Part shown: piece after piece, positions 38,573-46,841 of the stretch
Layout of the letters: each line of letters opens with the position of its first letter
How positions within the stretch are numbered: position 1 is the first letter of the stretch
Origin: Clostridium saccharoperbutylacetonicum N1-4(HMT)
GTDB lineage: Bacteria > Bacillota > Clostridia > Clostridiales > Clostridiaceae
Length of the DNA: 64,000 nt
Reading direction: 5' to 3'
Assembly (NCBI RefSeq): GCF_000340885.1
Contig: NC_020291.1
Coordinates: 5,083,001 to 5,147,000, forward strand
Translations under genes and position numbers: made by a program
The notes under the pieces: generated by a model
Databases searched by the model: none
Told to the model about the DNA's origin: nothing
The model's input: only the letters and a program-made list of their open reading frames with translations

Positions 38573-39259
38573 TTATTGTCCATAATAAGCATTTGCACCA
38601 TGTTTTCTCAAGTAATGCTTATCTAAAAGATGCTGCTTAACTCTTTCAACCTTACTATTTAATGTCATTGTCTTATAAGCCATTTCAGCAACTTTATCCA
38701 ATACAACTGCATTATATACAGCTGAATCTGCATCTTTTCCCCATGCAAATGGTCCATGATTTTTTACTACAATAGCTGGAACTTCTAATGGATTTTTATC
38801 ACCTATTGTTTCAACTATCACATTTCCTGTTTCTTTCTCATATTCGTTGCTGATTTCTTCATCAGTTAAGTCCCTAGTGCATGGAACATCTCCGTAAAAA
38901 TAATCTGCATGAGTTGTACCAAAAGCTGGTATATCCATTCCAGCTTGAGCAAAAGTTGTTGCCCATTCTGAATGAGTATGAACCACGCCTCCGATATTGG
39001 AATATTTTTTATATAAAACTAGGTGAGTCGGGGTATCTGTTGATGGTTTATATTTTCCTTCAACAACATTCCCTTCTAAATCTACAACCACCATATCTTC
39101 AGCTTTCATTGTTGCATAATCAACACCACTTGGCTTAATAACTACCAAGCCTGTTTCTCTATCAATTTCACTTACATTTCCCCATGTATAAATAACAAGG
39201 CCTTTTCTTTGAAGTTCCATATTTGCTTCATAAACTTTTTCTTTTAATTTTTCTAACAA
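38573..39259 (-). CDS. araD: L-ribulose-5-phosphate 4-epimerase
   Basis: Class II aldolase-like zinc epimerase converting L-ribulose-5-phosphate to D-xylulose-5-phosphate. 228 residues. Zinc ligands His94 and His96 (HTHSEWA) and His168 (KNHGPFAWG) and the Asp75 of PSTDTPTH are conserved. I start it at the TTG at 39259, giving [14 protein letters not shown], which lines up with the known AraD N-terminus (MLEDLK..) and has GGGGTG seven bases ahead; a GTG at 39268 overlaps that site. First gene of the pentose operon, behind a long leader and an AraR box. Confidence 0.92.
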   Translation of the reverse strand: MLEKLKEKVYEANMELQRKGLVIYTWGNVSEIDRETGLVVIKPSGVDYATMKAEDMVVVDLEGNVVEGKYKPSTDTPTHLVLYKKYSNIGGVVHTHSEWATTFAQAGMDIPAFGTTHADYFYGDVPCTRDLTDEEISNEYEKETGNVIVETIGDKNPLEVPAIVVKNHGPFAWGKDADSAVYNAVVLDKVAEMAYKTMTLNSKVERVKQHLLDKHYLRKHGANAYYGQ

Positions 39260-39278
39260 TTTTAACACCCCATTTTGT

Positions 39279-39328
39279 CAGTTTACAGTTTACAATTTAC
39301 AGTTCACAGTTATGGTGTAAATCACTAC
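39279..39328. repeat. Half copy of the palindromic repeat before araD
   Basis: CAGTTTACAGTTTACAATT-type oligomers followed by CAGTTATGGTGTAAATCACT, which matches the left end and core (CAGTTGTGGTTGAAATC) of the three-stem repeat; the right half is missing. It lies in the araD leader. Confidence 0.5.
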
Positions 39329-39434
39329 ATATTTGTTAATATTTTTTAGTGTTACAGAACTTTTTTCACTGTTTACTATTAAATTAAAACTATTAGCTGA
39401 TTTTTTAAACTATTATTTTGGCTTGATAAATGAT

Positions 39435-39480
39435 ATACTTACGGTTAATCGTAAGTATTTCTTATACTCTCTAGAGTATA
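39435..39480. repeat. Paired hairpins in the araD leader
   Basis: ATACTTACG (39435-39443) and CGTAAGTAT (39450-39458) form a perfect 9-bp stem with a 6-base loop; a second palindrome, TATACTC/TAGAGTATA type, follows at 39462-39480. They are transcribed if the AraR-box promoter at about 39600 drives araD. A 23-codon minus-strand frame (39484-39555) lies just before them but lacks a well-placed ribosome site. Confidence 0.45.
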
Positions 39481-39600
39481 CGGTTACACGCTTTGCAAGG
39501 TTTTACACTGTCTTTTTTCAAAAACTTCTGTTTCCCTTACTGAATAAACTTTCATAATACACTTTAATTTTAATACCTTTCCTACCTCCTTGTTGCATAT

Positions 39601-39612
39601 ATGTACGTACAA
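39601..39612. promoter_or_regulatory. AraR-like operator upstream of araD
   Basis: ATGTACGTACAA, within the palindrome TTGTACGTACAA type used by AraR. On the minus strand it falls between a possible -35 TTTACG and -10 TATATG, about 340 bases before araD. This is the only AraR box seen for the araD-tal-araK-xylFGH-tkt unit. The rest of the 39260-39716 gap is leader and repeat sequence. Confidence 0.65.
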
Positions 39613-39653
39613 GAATACGTAAAAAGAATAAAAATTTATATATATTATTTAAA

Positions 39654-39686
39654 TTTATCTTTGCTTTAGTACAAAGCAAAGATAAA
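39654..39686. terminator. Hairpin behind araR
   Basis: TTTATCTTTGCTTT (39654-39667) and its exact inverse (39673-39686), loop AGTAC. It lies 30 bases past the araR stop; the flank is AT-rich without a clean U-run, so termination may be partial. Confidence 0.6.
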
Positions 39687-39716
39687 AATTTTAACCATTC
39701 TAACTTGTCCATATAT

Positions 39717-40799
39717 TTATTGTAACTCTACTCTTGAACAAGATTCTCTAACAATAAGTTCAGCACTGTAAGTATACTGAGGTTTATCTATTCTGCCCTC
39801 TATCATATCTATAACACATTTTGCTGCTCTTACTCCCATATCCTCTTTAGGATGTTTTATTGTTGTAAGTTTAATGTCGGATGAAACTGCAAGACTTGAA
39901 TCATCAAAACTCACAATTGACAGATCTTTAGGTATTTTTATGTTTTCTTTTCTACACTCATCTATTACCCTTAAAGCAACCTTATCATTATAACAAACAA
40001 TTGCAGTAGGCCTGTTTTCAGAACTAAGAATTCTTTTAATAAACTGGTCTATGTACATTTCTTGATTATCTGTTATATATTCTCCAACTATTTTTTTATT
40101 AAAGCTCAAGTTATATTCAGTAAGTGCCTTAATATATCCTCTTCTTCTCTTTTCACCCTGTAAGTCATCGGCCTTGAATAAGGCTGCTATATTTCTATGC
40201 CCAAGTTCCAATAAATAATTTGTTAATTTGTATCCACCCTGTTCATCATCTACTAGAATATAAGCAGAATTTTCCTCATCACAATTTGCATTGATCGCAA
40301 TATATTTAATATTATTTTTTTCTAACTTTTTAATGCTCTCATGGTGTAAATTGTTTATTGTACTTTGAGCTGGTTCTACTATTAATCCTGCTATATCTTG
40401 GTTAATAATGTTTTCAAAACAAATTCTTTCATTGTTTATATCATTGTTACTATTAAATAGCAGTAAGTTATATCCTTTTCTTCTCAGTTCTTCTTCTATA
40501 CCTGATATTATCTTTGGAAAAATATAATCTGATATATATGTTGTAAGAACCGCAACGTTTTTCTTTATTTCATTTTGCTTTTTATTTGAGTAAAAGCTTC
40601 CTTTTCCTCTTTCCTTATATATCCAGCCTTCTTGAACTAAATAATTAAGAGCTTGTCTTACAGTGTGCCTACTAACATTAAATTGCTTGGCTATATCATT
40701 TTCAGAAGGTAATTGTTCCCCTGCTGAAACCTTATTGTTTTCCAGAAGGTCGATATAATATTTTTCAATAAGCTCATGTTTTGTTTCAGCTTCTTTCAT
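39717..40799 (-). CDS. araR: AraR arabinose repressor (GntR DNA-binding, LacI-like ligand domain)
   Basis: 360 residues. N-terminal GntR winged helix (residues about 5-70, with LPSENDIAKQFNVSRHTVRQA and the wing GWIYKERGKGSFY) fused to a LacI/periplasmic-binding effector domain (VAVLTTYISDYIFPKIISGI.., VSFDDSSLA). This fusion is the hallmark of AraR, which releases DNA on binding L-arabinose. The ATG at 40799 is used; the TTG at 40808 lies in the ribosome site. Divergent from araA, with TTGTACGTACAA-type boxes at its own and five other promoters in the window. Confidence 0.92.
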   Translation of the reverse strand: MKEAETKHELIEKYYIDLLENNKVSAGEQLPSENDIAKQFNVSRHTVRQALNYLVQEGWIYKERGKGSFYSNKKQNEIKKNVAVLTTYISDYIFPKIISGIEEELRRKGYNLLLFNSNNDINNERICFENIINQDIAGLIVEPAQSTINNLHHESIKKLEKNNIKYIAINANCDEENSAYILVDDEQGGYKLTNYLLELGHRNIAALFKADDLQGEKRRRGYIKALTEYNLSFNKKIVGEYITDNQEMYIDQFIKRILSSENRPTAIVCYNDKVALRVIDECRKENIKIPKDLSIVSFDDSSLAVSSDIKLTTIKHPKEDMGVRAAKCVIDMIEGRIDKPQYTYSAELIVRESCSRVELQ

Positions 40800-40833
40800 T
40801 TTCCTCAACTACTTTCATCAAGTAAAATATGCA

Positions 40834-40875
40834 ATACTACTTTAGAAACATAATTTTTTCAAGTTGTACGCACTT
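40834..40875 (-). promoter_or_regulatory. araR promoter with AraR operator
   Basis: Minus strand: -35 TTGAAA at 40857-40862, 17-base spacer, -10 TAGTAT at 40834-40839. The box TTGTACGCACTT occupies 40864-40875, immediately upstream of and touching the -35, fitting autorepression. Confidence 0.65.
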
Positions 40876-41082
40876 GATAATTTGATTATATAATTTTTTT
40901 TTTATTATATCAACTGTTTTTACAAATTATTTTCTTTATCAATCATTTTTTTTAGTTAAGACAATCATTTTTCCTAAAGTAATTTGACATTCACCCACCG
41001 AATAAACCATTGATTTTATGACATCTTGGATATCTCCCCTCAACTTTTATGTAGTTATTTTTTCTAAATATTTAATTTTATC

Positions 41083-41127
41083 TTGTATGCACAACTATGT
41101 TATATTATAATAAGATTGTACAAACAA
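41083..41127 (+). promoter_or_regulatory. araA promoter with two AraR operators 33 bp apart
   Basis: -35 TTGTAT (41083-41088), 17-base spacer, -10 TATAAT (41106-41111). Operator 1 TTGTATGCACAA (41083-41094) covers the -35; operator 2 TTGTACAAACAA (41116-41127) covers the start site. Centres are 33 bp apart, three helical turns. The remainder of the 40800-41202 gap shows nothing else clear. Confidence 0.75.
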
Positions 41128-41202
41128 CATTGTATTTCAAAAAACATGTAAATGAATACATGAATAAATAATCATTTTATTATATTTTAGGAGGAATGTT
41201 AA

Positions 41203-42669
41203 ATGATAAAGTTAAAAAACTATGAATTTTGGTTCATTACTGGAAGCCAACCTCTTTATGGTCCAGAAGTAATTGATCAAGTAGCTGATAATTCAAAAAA
41301 AGTAGTTGAAGGTTTAAATTCAAAAAGTCTGCCTTACAAAATAATATTTAAAACAGTTGCAACTGATTCTGATTCAATCAGAAAAGTATGTAATGAAGCT
41401 AATAATACTGAAAATTGTGCAGGTATAATCACATGGATGCATACATTCTCACCAGCAAAAATGTGGATTCATGGTTTAACTCAACTTAGAAAGCCATTAC
41501 TTCATCTTCATACACAGTTTAATAAAGAAATTCCTTGGGGAACAATAGATATGGACTTCATGAACTTAAATCAAGCTGCTCATGGAGACAGAGAATTTGG
41601 ATATATTGGTGCTAGACTAGATATACCAAGAAAAATAGTTGTTGGACATTGGACTGAAGATTCTGTTGCATACGACATTGCTAAATGGATGGCTCCAGCT
41701 GTTGCTGTGACTGAAGGTCAACATATTAAAGTTGCCCGTTTCGGTGATAATATGAGAGATGTAGCAGTAACTGATGGTGATAGAATTGAAGCTGAAATTA
41801 AATTTGGCTGGACTGTAGATTACTATGGTGTTGGCGATTTAGTTAAATCAATGGACAAGGTTACTGAAAGTCAAATCGATGAACTTATGGCTGAGTATGC
41901 TAAATTGTATGATATAGATCCTAAAGCATCTTTAGCTTCAATTCGTGAACAAGCCAAAATAGAAATAGGTATAAGATCTTTCTTAGATGCTAAAGGTTAT
42001 ACTGCTTTCACAACTAACTTCCAAGCTCTTCATGGAATGAAACAACTTCCTGGATTGGCTGCTCAGCATTTAATGGCTGAAGGTTATGGATTTGGTGCTG
42101 AAGGAGATTGGAAAACTGCTGCTCTTCTTAGAGCTATGAAAATCATGGCAAATGGAAAAGCTACAGGATTGATGGAAGACTACACTTACAATATGGATTC
42201 TGAAAATGGATTAATTCTTGGAGCTCATATGCTTGAAGTTTGTCCAACTCTTGCTGGAACAAAACCTGTTATTGAAGTTCATCCTCTTGGAATTGGTGAC
42301 AAAGAAGATCCAGCTCGTTTAGTATTTAAAGGAGCATCTGGTCCTGCTGTTGCTGCTTCATTAATAGACATGGGAAATAGATTCCGTTTAGTTGTCAATA
42401 GTGTTGATGCAGTTGAAATGACTGAGGACATGCCTAATTTACCAGTAGCAGGCGTTCTTTGGAAACCACAACCATCATTAAAGGAAGGTGCAAAAGCATG
42501 GATACTAGCTGGTGGTGCTCATCATACAAGTTTCTCTTTTGTTCTTGATGAAGAGCAATTAGTAGATTGGGCTGACATGGTTGGTATTGAATGCATTTTG
42601 ATTAATAATGAAACAAAATTATCTACATTCAAAAATGAATTGAAAATTTCTAGTACAGCTTGGAAATAG
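41203..42669 (+). CDS. araA: L-arabinose isomerase
   Basis: Manganese-dependent isomerase of L-arabinose and L-ribulose, 488 residues (family about 475-500). N-terminal FWFITGSQPLYGPE, WMHTFSPAKMWI and HTQFNKEIPWGTIDMDFMN are hallmark segments. Metal and catalytic residues are seen in FGAEGDWKTAAL (Glu), MEDYTYN (Glu), ILGAHMLEVCPT (His) and AGGAHHTSFS (His). AGGAGGAATGTTA precedes the ATG. It stands alone on the plus strand, divergent from araR, with its own double-operator promoter. Confidence 0.97.
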   Translation: MIKLKNYEFWFITGSQPLYGPEVIDQVADNSKKVVEGLNSKSLPYKIIFKTVATDSDSIRKVCNEANNTENCAGIITWMHTFSPAKMWIHGLTQLRKPLLHLHTQFNKEIPWGTIDMDFMNLNQAAHGDREFGYIGARLDIPRKIVVGHWTEDSVAYDIAKWMAPAVAVTEGQHIKVARFGDNMRDVAVTDGDRIEAEIKFGWTVDYYGVGDLVKSMDKVTESQIDELMAEYAKLYDIDPKASLASIREQAKIEIGIRSFLDAKGYTAFTTNFQALHGMKQLPGLAAQHLMAEGYGFGAEGDWKTAALLRAMKIMANGKATGLMEDYTYNMDSENGLILGAHMLEVCPTLAGTKPVIEVHPLGIGDKEDPARLVFKGASGPAVAASLIDMGNRFRLVVNSVDAVEMTEDMPNLPVAGVLWKPQPSLKEGAKAWILAGGAHHTSFSFVLDEEQLVDWADMVGIECILINNETKLSTFKNELKISSTAWK

Positions 42670-42706
42670 TCAATTTTAAATTAGCTATAATCTTTTTTAA
42701 ATAAAC

Positions 42707-42789
42707 AAAATGGTGAATTGTAATTTCCTTATAGATAATACATTTTACTCTATAAGGTTCCCCTCCTTTATATTACAATTCACCATTTT
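42707..42789. terminator. Nested double hairpin between araA and the kinase gene
   Basis: An outer 18-bp perfect stem (AAAATGGTGAATTGTAAT at 42707-42724 with its inverse at 42772-42789) encloses an inner 8-bp stem CCTTATAG/CTATAAGG (42727-42757). It serves two convergent genes. The architecture (outer stem, inner stem, short unpaired arms) is longer than needed for termination. Confidence 0.7.
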
Positions 42790-42813
42790 ATATTTGCAAA
42801 AAATGAAATTTAT

Positions 42814-44583
42814 CTACTCACCATCTATTATTGGATGCTTAAGCAGAACTGTAGTCCCTTCACCATATATACTTTCATATTGTAAGCCATATTCATCCCC
42901 ATATATAATTTTTATTCTTTCATTTACATTAAAAATTCCATACCCTATCTCATTTTTCTTTTCATTACCATTTCTAAGCATATAATTTATTTTATTCAAC
43001 AATTCTTCTTCCATCCCTTTACCATTATCACTAATTGCGAAGATTAACGTATTTTCTTTAATTTCTCCCTTAATGAGAATTCTTCCACTTCCTCTTTTTT
43101 CTTTTATTCCATGATAAATAGCATTTTCTACTAAAGGCTGCAATATTAATTTTATCAATTTATATTCTAGCATATTATCATCAACTTGAATTTCATAATC
43201 TAATTTGTCTTCATACCTTATTTTTTGTATAGTTAAATAACTCTTTATGTGGCTTAGTTCTTCATTCACACTTATTATTTCTTTCCCTTTACTTAAGCTA
43301 ATTCTAAGTAAATTAGTAAAAGCCTCTATTATTTCTATAATATCTTCTTCATTATGTTCTTCTGCCATCCACCTTATTGTATCTAACGTGTTATACATGA
43401 AATGCGGCTTTATTTGTGCTTGCAAAACATTCATTTCTGCAATTCTTTTTTTCTTTTCTTCAACTTGAACTAAATTTATTAAATTACTTATTTCTTTAAC
43501 CATAGTATTAAAAGATCCACCTAGTTCTCCTATTTCATCATTATACTTAGCATTAAATGTTACAGTTAAATCTCCTTCTTGCGCTTTCTTCATAAGTTTC
43601 TTCAATTTTTTTATAGGATTGACAATGGACCTTGTGAATATTATAACTAATATTTGTGCAATTATTAGTGCTAAAACTGCAACTATTGCTGAATAGTATT
43701 TTATATCTTCAATAACACGAAGGCTCTCACTTTCAGGAAATACACCTATTGTTTCCCAACCAGTATATTCTGATTTAATTTTTGTTAACTGATAATTTTC
43801 TCCATTAATATTTTTTATTATGATTTCATTATTAATTTTATCTATCCATTCATTTTTAATTCTATATACCACATTATTCACTGGTGTATAGACTATTTCC
43901 TTATTACTATCCATAATATAAATAAAACCTGCTGTACCCGGTTTTGAATTTTCAATAATATCTTTAATAACATCTAACTTAACATCAATAAGAATTACAC
44001 CATTTATTTTTTTACTAGAAGAATCAACTACTGCTTTTGAAACAGAAAAAACTTCATCTGCTGAATATCGAAAAATATTATCAATATTTCGTCCTGTTGG
44101 CTTAGTAAACAAGTGTATCTTATCAGGTTCGTTATAAGCTTTTAAATACCATTCTTCATTTATCAAAGATTGTCTAGATACCTTATTCATAACATCACTT
44201 ATGTATCCACCATTATTATTAACCACCATTATCCCAGCTATTTTAGGATTAAACTTTACAAAACTATATATTGACTTATAAGCTTCATCTTCTAAATTAT
44301 CATTTTTCAATTTATTATCACTTAAAAATTTCAAGATTCTCGGATCGGTAGACATATAATTCATAATATTTTCAGTGTTATTAACATATGATTCTATATT
44401 ATAATTTATTTGTTTTATTATTTGATTAGTATTTTCATTTTGAGAGAAATTTATTGAATTTCTATATGACAAATTTCCCAATATTGTTATCATCATTGTA
44501 ACAATTAAAATAACTCCAAAAAAATAAAAAATAAGCTTACTGCTTATGCTTCTATTCATAAAATATGTCTTAAGTTTATTCAA
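42814..44583 (-). CDS. LytS/YesM-type sensor histidine kinase (second system)
   Basis: 590 residues: helix 1 at about 16-37, an extracellular Cache-like domain of some 250 residues, helix 2, HAMP (NPIKKLKKLMKKAQEGDLTV), then a PF06580 kinase core with the phosphoacceptor His in QIKPHFMYNTLD, N-box PLVENAIYHGIK, and G-boxes SDNGKGM and GYGIFNV. I start it at the TTG at 44583, behind GGAGGGGATGGA; frames to 44622 run through that ribosome site. It lies behind the ABC operon and its terminator, while the matching regulator and anchored binding protein lie in front of that operon. Confidence 0.88.
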   Translation of the reverse strand: MNKLKTYFMNRSISSKLIFYFFGVILIVTMMITILGNLSYRNSINFSQNENTNQIIKQINYNIESYVNNTENIMNYMSTDPRILKFLSDNKLKNDNLEDEAYKSIYSFVKFNPKIAGIMVVNNNGGYISDVMNKVSRQSLINEEWYLKAYNEPDKIHLFTKPTGRNIDNIFRYSADEVFSVSKAVVDSSSKKINGVILIDVKLDVIKDIIENSKPGTAGFIYIMDSNKEIVYTPVNNVVYRIKNEWIDKINNEIIIKNINGENYQLTKIKSEYTGWETIGVFPESESLRVIEDIKYYSAIVAVLALIIAQILVIIFTRSIVNPIKKLKKLMKKAQEGDLTVTFNAKYNDEIGELGGSFNTMVKEISNLINLVQVEEKKKRIAEMNVLQAQIKPHFMYNTLDTIRWMAEEHNEEDIIEIIEAFTNLLRISLSKGKEIISVNEELSHIKSYLTIQKIRYEDKLDYEIQVDDNMLEYKLIKLILQPLVENAIYHGIKEKRGSGRILIKGEIKENTLIFAISDNGKGMEEELLNKINYMLRNGNEKKNEIGYGIFNVNERIKIIYGDEYGLQYESIYGEGTTVLLKHPIIDGE

Positions 44584-44718
44584 TCCATCCCCTCCAGTCA
44601 TAAAAACTCTATAAATTTTCAATTTATACTACTATTCTACTATAAACCAATCTTATAATCTATTTTTCGAGAAATATAATAACTATAAAAAACCTATTAT
44701 TTAAAACTTAAAATAATT

Positions 44719-44790
44719 AATAGCAGATTGCTTATTTTTCACTTATCCAAATTTATTTAATTCAAAGATAAGCAAGTACAATCTGCTATT
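44719..44790 (-). terminator. Terminator of the second sugar ABC operon
   Basis: AATAGCAGATTG (44719-44730) pairs with CAATCTGCTATT (44779-44790), extended inward by GCTTAT/ATAAGC (44730-44735/44768-44773). It lies just past the last permease gene. Confidence 0.65.
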
Positions 44791-44811
44791 ATAAATTTTA
44801 AATTATATATA

Positions 44812-45804
44812 TTAAATTAATGCACTTTTCCGTTTTTCATCTCTAATAACAATGATTCTCTGTAATACAATAAACATGAATAACAACATTCCAACAGCAA
44901 TTTTAGTCCACCATGAATTCAAAGTACCATCAAACATTATAAGGCTTTGAATTATACCTGTTGTAAGTACTCCAAATAATGGACCAATAATATTTCCATA
45001 ACCTCCAGTTAATAATATTCCTCCAATTACACACGCTGCTATAGCATCCATTTCTGTTCCATTACAATGAAGTCCATAGCCTGATAGAGTATATATTGTA
45101 AACAACAACCCACCTAGAGCTGAACAAAATCCTGAAAATGTATATACAAGAATTTTTGTTCTTTCTACTGGTAATCCCATTAGTTTTGCTGAATTTTCAT
45201 TTCCTCCAATTGCATATACTGTCCTTCCAAACCTAGTGAACTTTAGCATATAAAAAGCACCAGCTACAACCATTAAACTAACAATAACATTAATTGATAT
45301 AAAAGCATCTGGGAGTATCGAAATTCTGTATGAAGAAATATCAATAAATAATGGATTATCAATCATAATTGTATCAATACTTATAATATAACTGGCACCT
45401 CTTGCAAAGAACATTCCTGCCAATGTAACTATCCATGGATGTAAATTAAATTTTTGAATTAAAATTCCTTGAACAGTTCCAAAAACAATTCCAACTATAA
45501 GCACAATTAGTATAACCAAAACAGGATTCACACCTTTTTGTAATAAACTTGCAGTGATCATACTTACAAAAGCTATCATAGCACCTACTGATAAATCAAT
45601 TCCACCTGTTAGAATCGCAACAGCTTCACCAATTGCTATAACAATTAAATATGCATTATCTATAAACAAATTCGAAAATACTTGCGGAGATAAAAATCCA
45701 TTATATAGGATTGAACCAATTAAAAATAAACTTATAAATAATACTATAGTAGCATAAATGGCAATGTAATCTTTGTTTAATTTCAATAAACTCTTTTTAT
45801 TCAT
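44812..45804 (-). CDS. Sugar ABC transporter permease, YjfF-like
   Basis: 330-residue BPD_transp_2 permease with about eight to ten hydrophobic segments. Motifs LTGGIDLSVGAMIAFVSM, VTLAGMFFARGASYIIS, VYAIGGNENSAKLMGLPV and the closing CVIGGILLTGGYGNIIGPLFG match YjfF, the second permease of the YtfQRT-YjfF type furanose importer. The start overlaps the end of the partner permease gene by four bases. AraR and LytS/YesN signals around it suggest that the substrate is arabinose or an arabinose-containing sugar. Confidence 0.85.
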   Translation of the reverse strand: MNKKSLLKLNKDYIAIYATIVLFISLFLIGSILYNGFLSPQVFSNLFIDNAYLIVIAIGEAVAILTGGIDLSVGAMIAFVSMITASLLQKGVNPVLVILIVLIVGIVFGTVQGILIQKFNLHPWIVTLAGMFFARGASYIISIDTIMIDNPLFIDISSYRISILPDAFISINVIVSLMVVAGAFYMLKFTRFGRTVYAIGGNENSAKLMGLPVERTKILVYTFSGFCSALGGLLFTIYTLSGYGLHCNGTEMDAIAACVIGGILLTGGYGNIIGPLFGVLTTGIIQSLIMFDGTLNSWWTKIAVGMLLFMFIVLQRIIVIRDEKRKSALI

Positions 45805-46841
45805 GCTCTTGCCACCTCTTTTTCCTTAGCTTCATTTTTAGATGTCTTCTTTATCCTGATCATCTTTCTAAATTCTGGCGATTGAATTATACATACAACT
45901 ATAACAACTATTGCTTTTACCACCAAAGTTATTTCTGGCGGAACCCCTAAACTATATATTGTAGTTGTTAATGTTTGTATAAACAGAGCTCCAACAACAG
46001 TTCCTGCAAGATAAAATCTTCCTCCAACCATTGATGTTCCACCAATAACTGTTGCTAATATTGCATCGAGTTCTAGCCATAAACCAACATTATTAGCATC
46101 AGCACTTTTTATATTTGCACATAAAATTATGCCAGCTATCCCTGCAAGAACTCCGCAAATAACATAAAGTGAAAAAACAACCTTTCTAGATTGAATTCCT
46201 GCAAATTTACAAGAATTGCTATTAACGCCTATAGATTCAATAAAAAGACCTAGAGCCGTTTTTCTTATTAAAGCATACATAATTAATCCCACAAAAAATA
46301 CAATAAATATTGCTACTGGAAGTATAACGTAACCAGTTCCTATAAATATAAATTCCTTATTTGTAAAAGTTAAAATCTGTCCACCCGTTATAAGTTGTGC
46401 AATTCCCCTACCTACTATATATAAAATCAAAGTTCCAACCATTGGTTGAACCCCTATATATGAAACTAAAAATCCATTCCATACTCCACATAGTAGGCCA
46501 CTGATTATTCCAACAGCTACTGCCATTGGAACCGATCCTCCATCAACTATAACTGTTGCTGATAATGCTGCACTTATTGCAATTATAGACCCAACAGAAA
46601 TATCAATTCCTTGGGTTGCTATAACAATTGTCATTCCAAGTGATATTAGAATTAACGGGGCTGCACGATTTAAAATATCAATTGTATTTCCAAATAAATG
46701 TCCATCCTTCATAGTTATACTCAAGAAGCTTGGTGTCATTATAAAGTTAAATAATAATAATATTATCAAACTTGCTAATGGCCAAAATATTTTCGTATTG
46801 TAAATTTTCATAAAAAAATTCTTTTCCTTTTTATCTATCAT
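45801..46841 (-). CDS. Sugar ABC transporter permease, YtfT-like
   Basis: 346-residue BPD_transp_2 permease. Typical segments: TQGIDISVGSIIAISAALSA, GVQPMVGTLILYIVGRGIAQLITGG, IESIGVNSNSCKFAGIQ and ATVIGGTSMVGGRFYLAGTVVG. About ten membrane segments; a charged C-terminus (KKTSKNEAKEKE). It overlaps the ATPase gene by four bases (ATGA) with GGAGGTG ahead, so translation is coupled. Pairs with the YjfF-like permease to form the channel. Confidence 0.87.
   Translation of the reverse strand: MIDKKEKNFFMKIYNTKIFWPLASLIILLLFNFIMTPSFLSITMKDGHLFGNTIDILNRAAPLILISLGMTIVIATQGIDISVGSIIAISAALSATVIVDGGSVPMAVAVGIISGLLCGVWNGFLVSYIGVQPMVGTLILYIVGRGIAQLITGGQILTFTNKEFIFIGTGYVILPVAIFIVFFVGLIMYALIRKTALGLFIESIGVNSNSCKFAGIQSRKVVFSLYVICGVLAGIAGIILCANIKSADANNVGLWLELDAILATVIGGTSMVGGRFYLAGTVVGALFIQTLTTTIYSLGVPPEITLVVKAIVVIVVCIIQSPEFRKMIRIKKTSKNEAKEKEVARA

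Noticed and set aside
39333..39557. 74-codon plus-strand frame in the araD leader
   Set aside because: Antisense to the likely leader, no ribosome site, hydrophobic AT-driven composition.
39518..39712. 64-codon minus-strand frame behind araR
   Set aside because: It runs through the araR-end hairpin and the AraR box; composition is that of AT-rich non-coding DNA.
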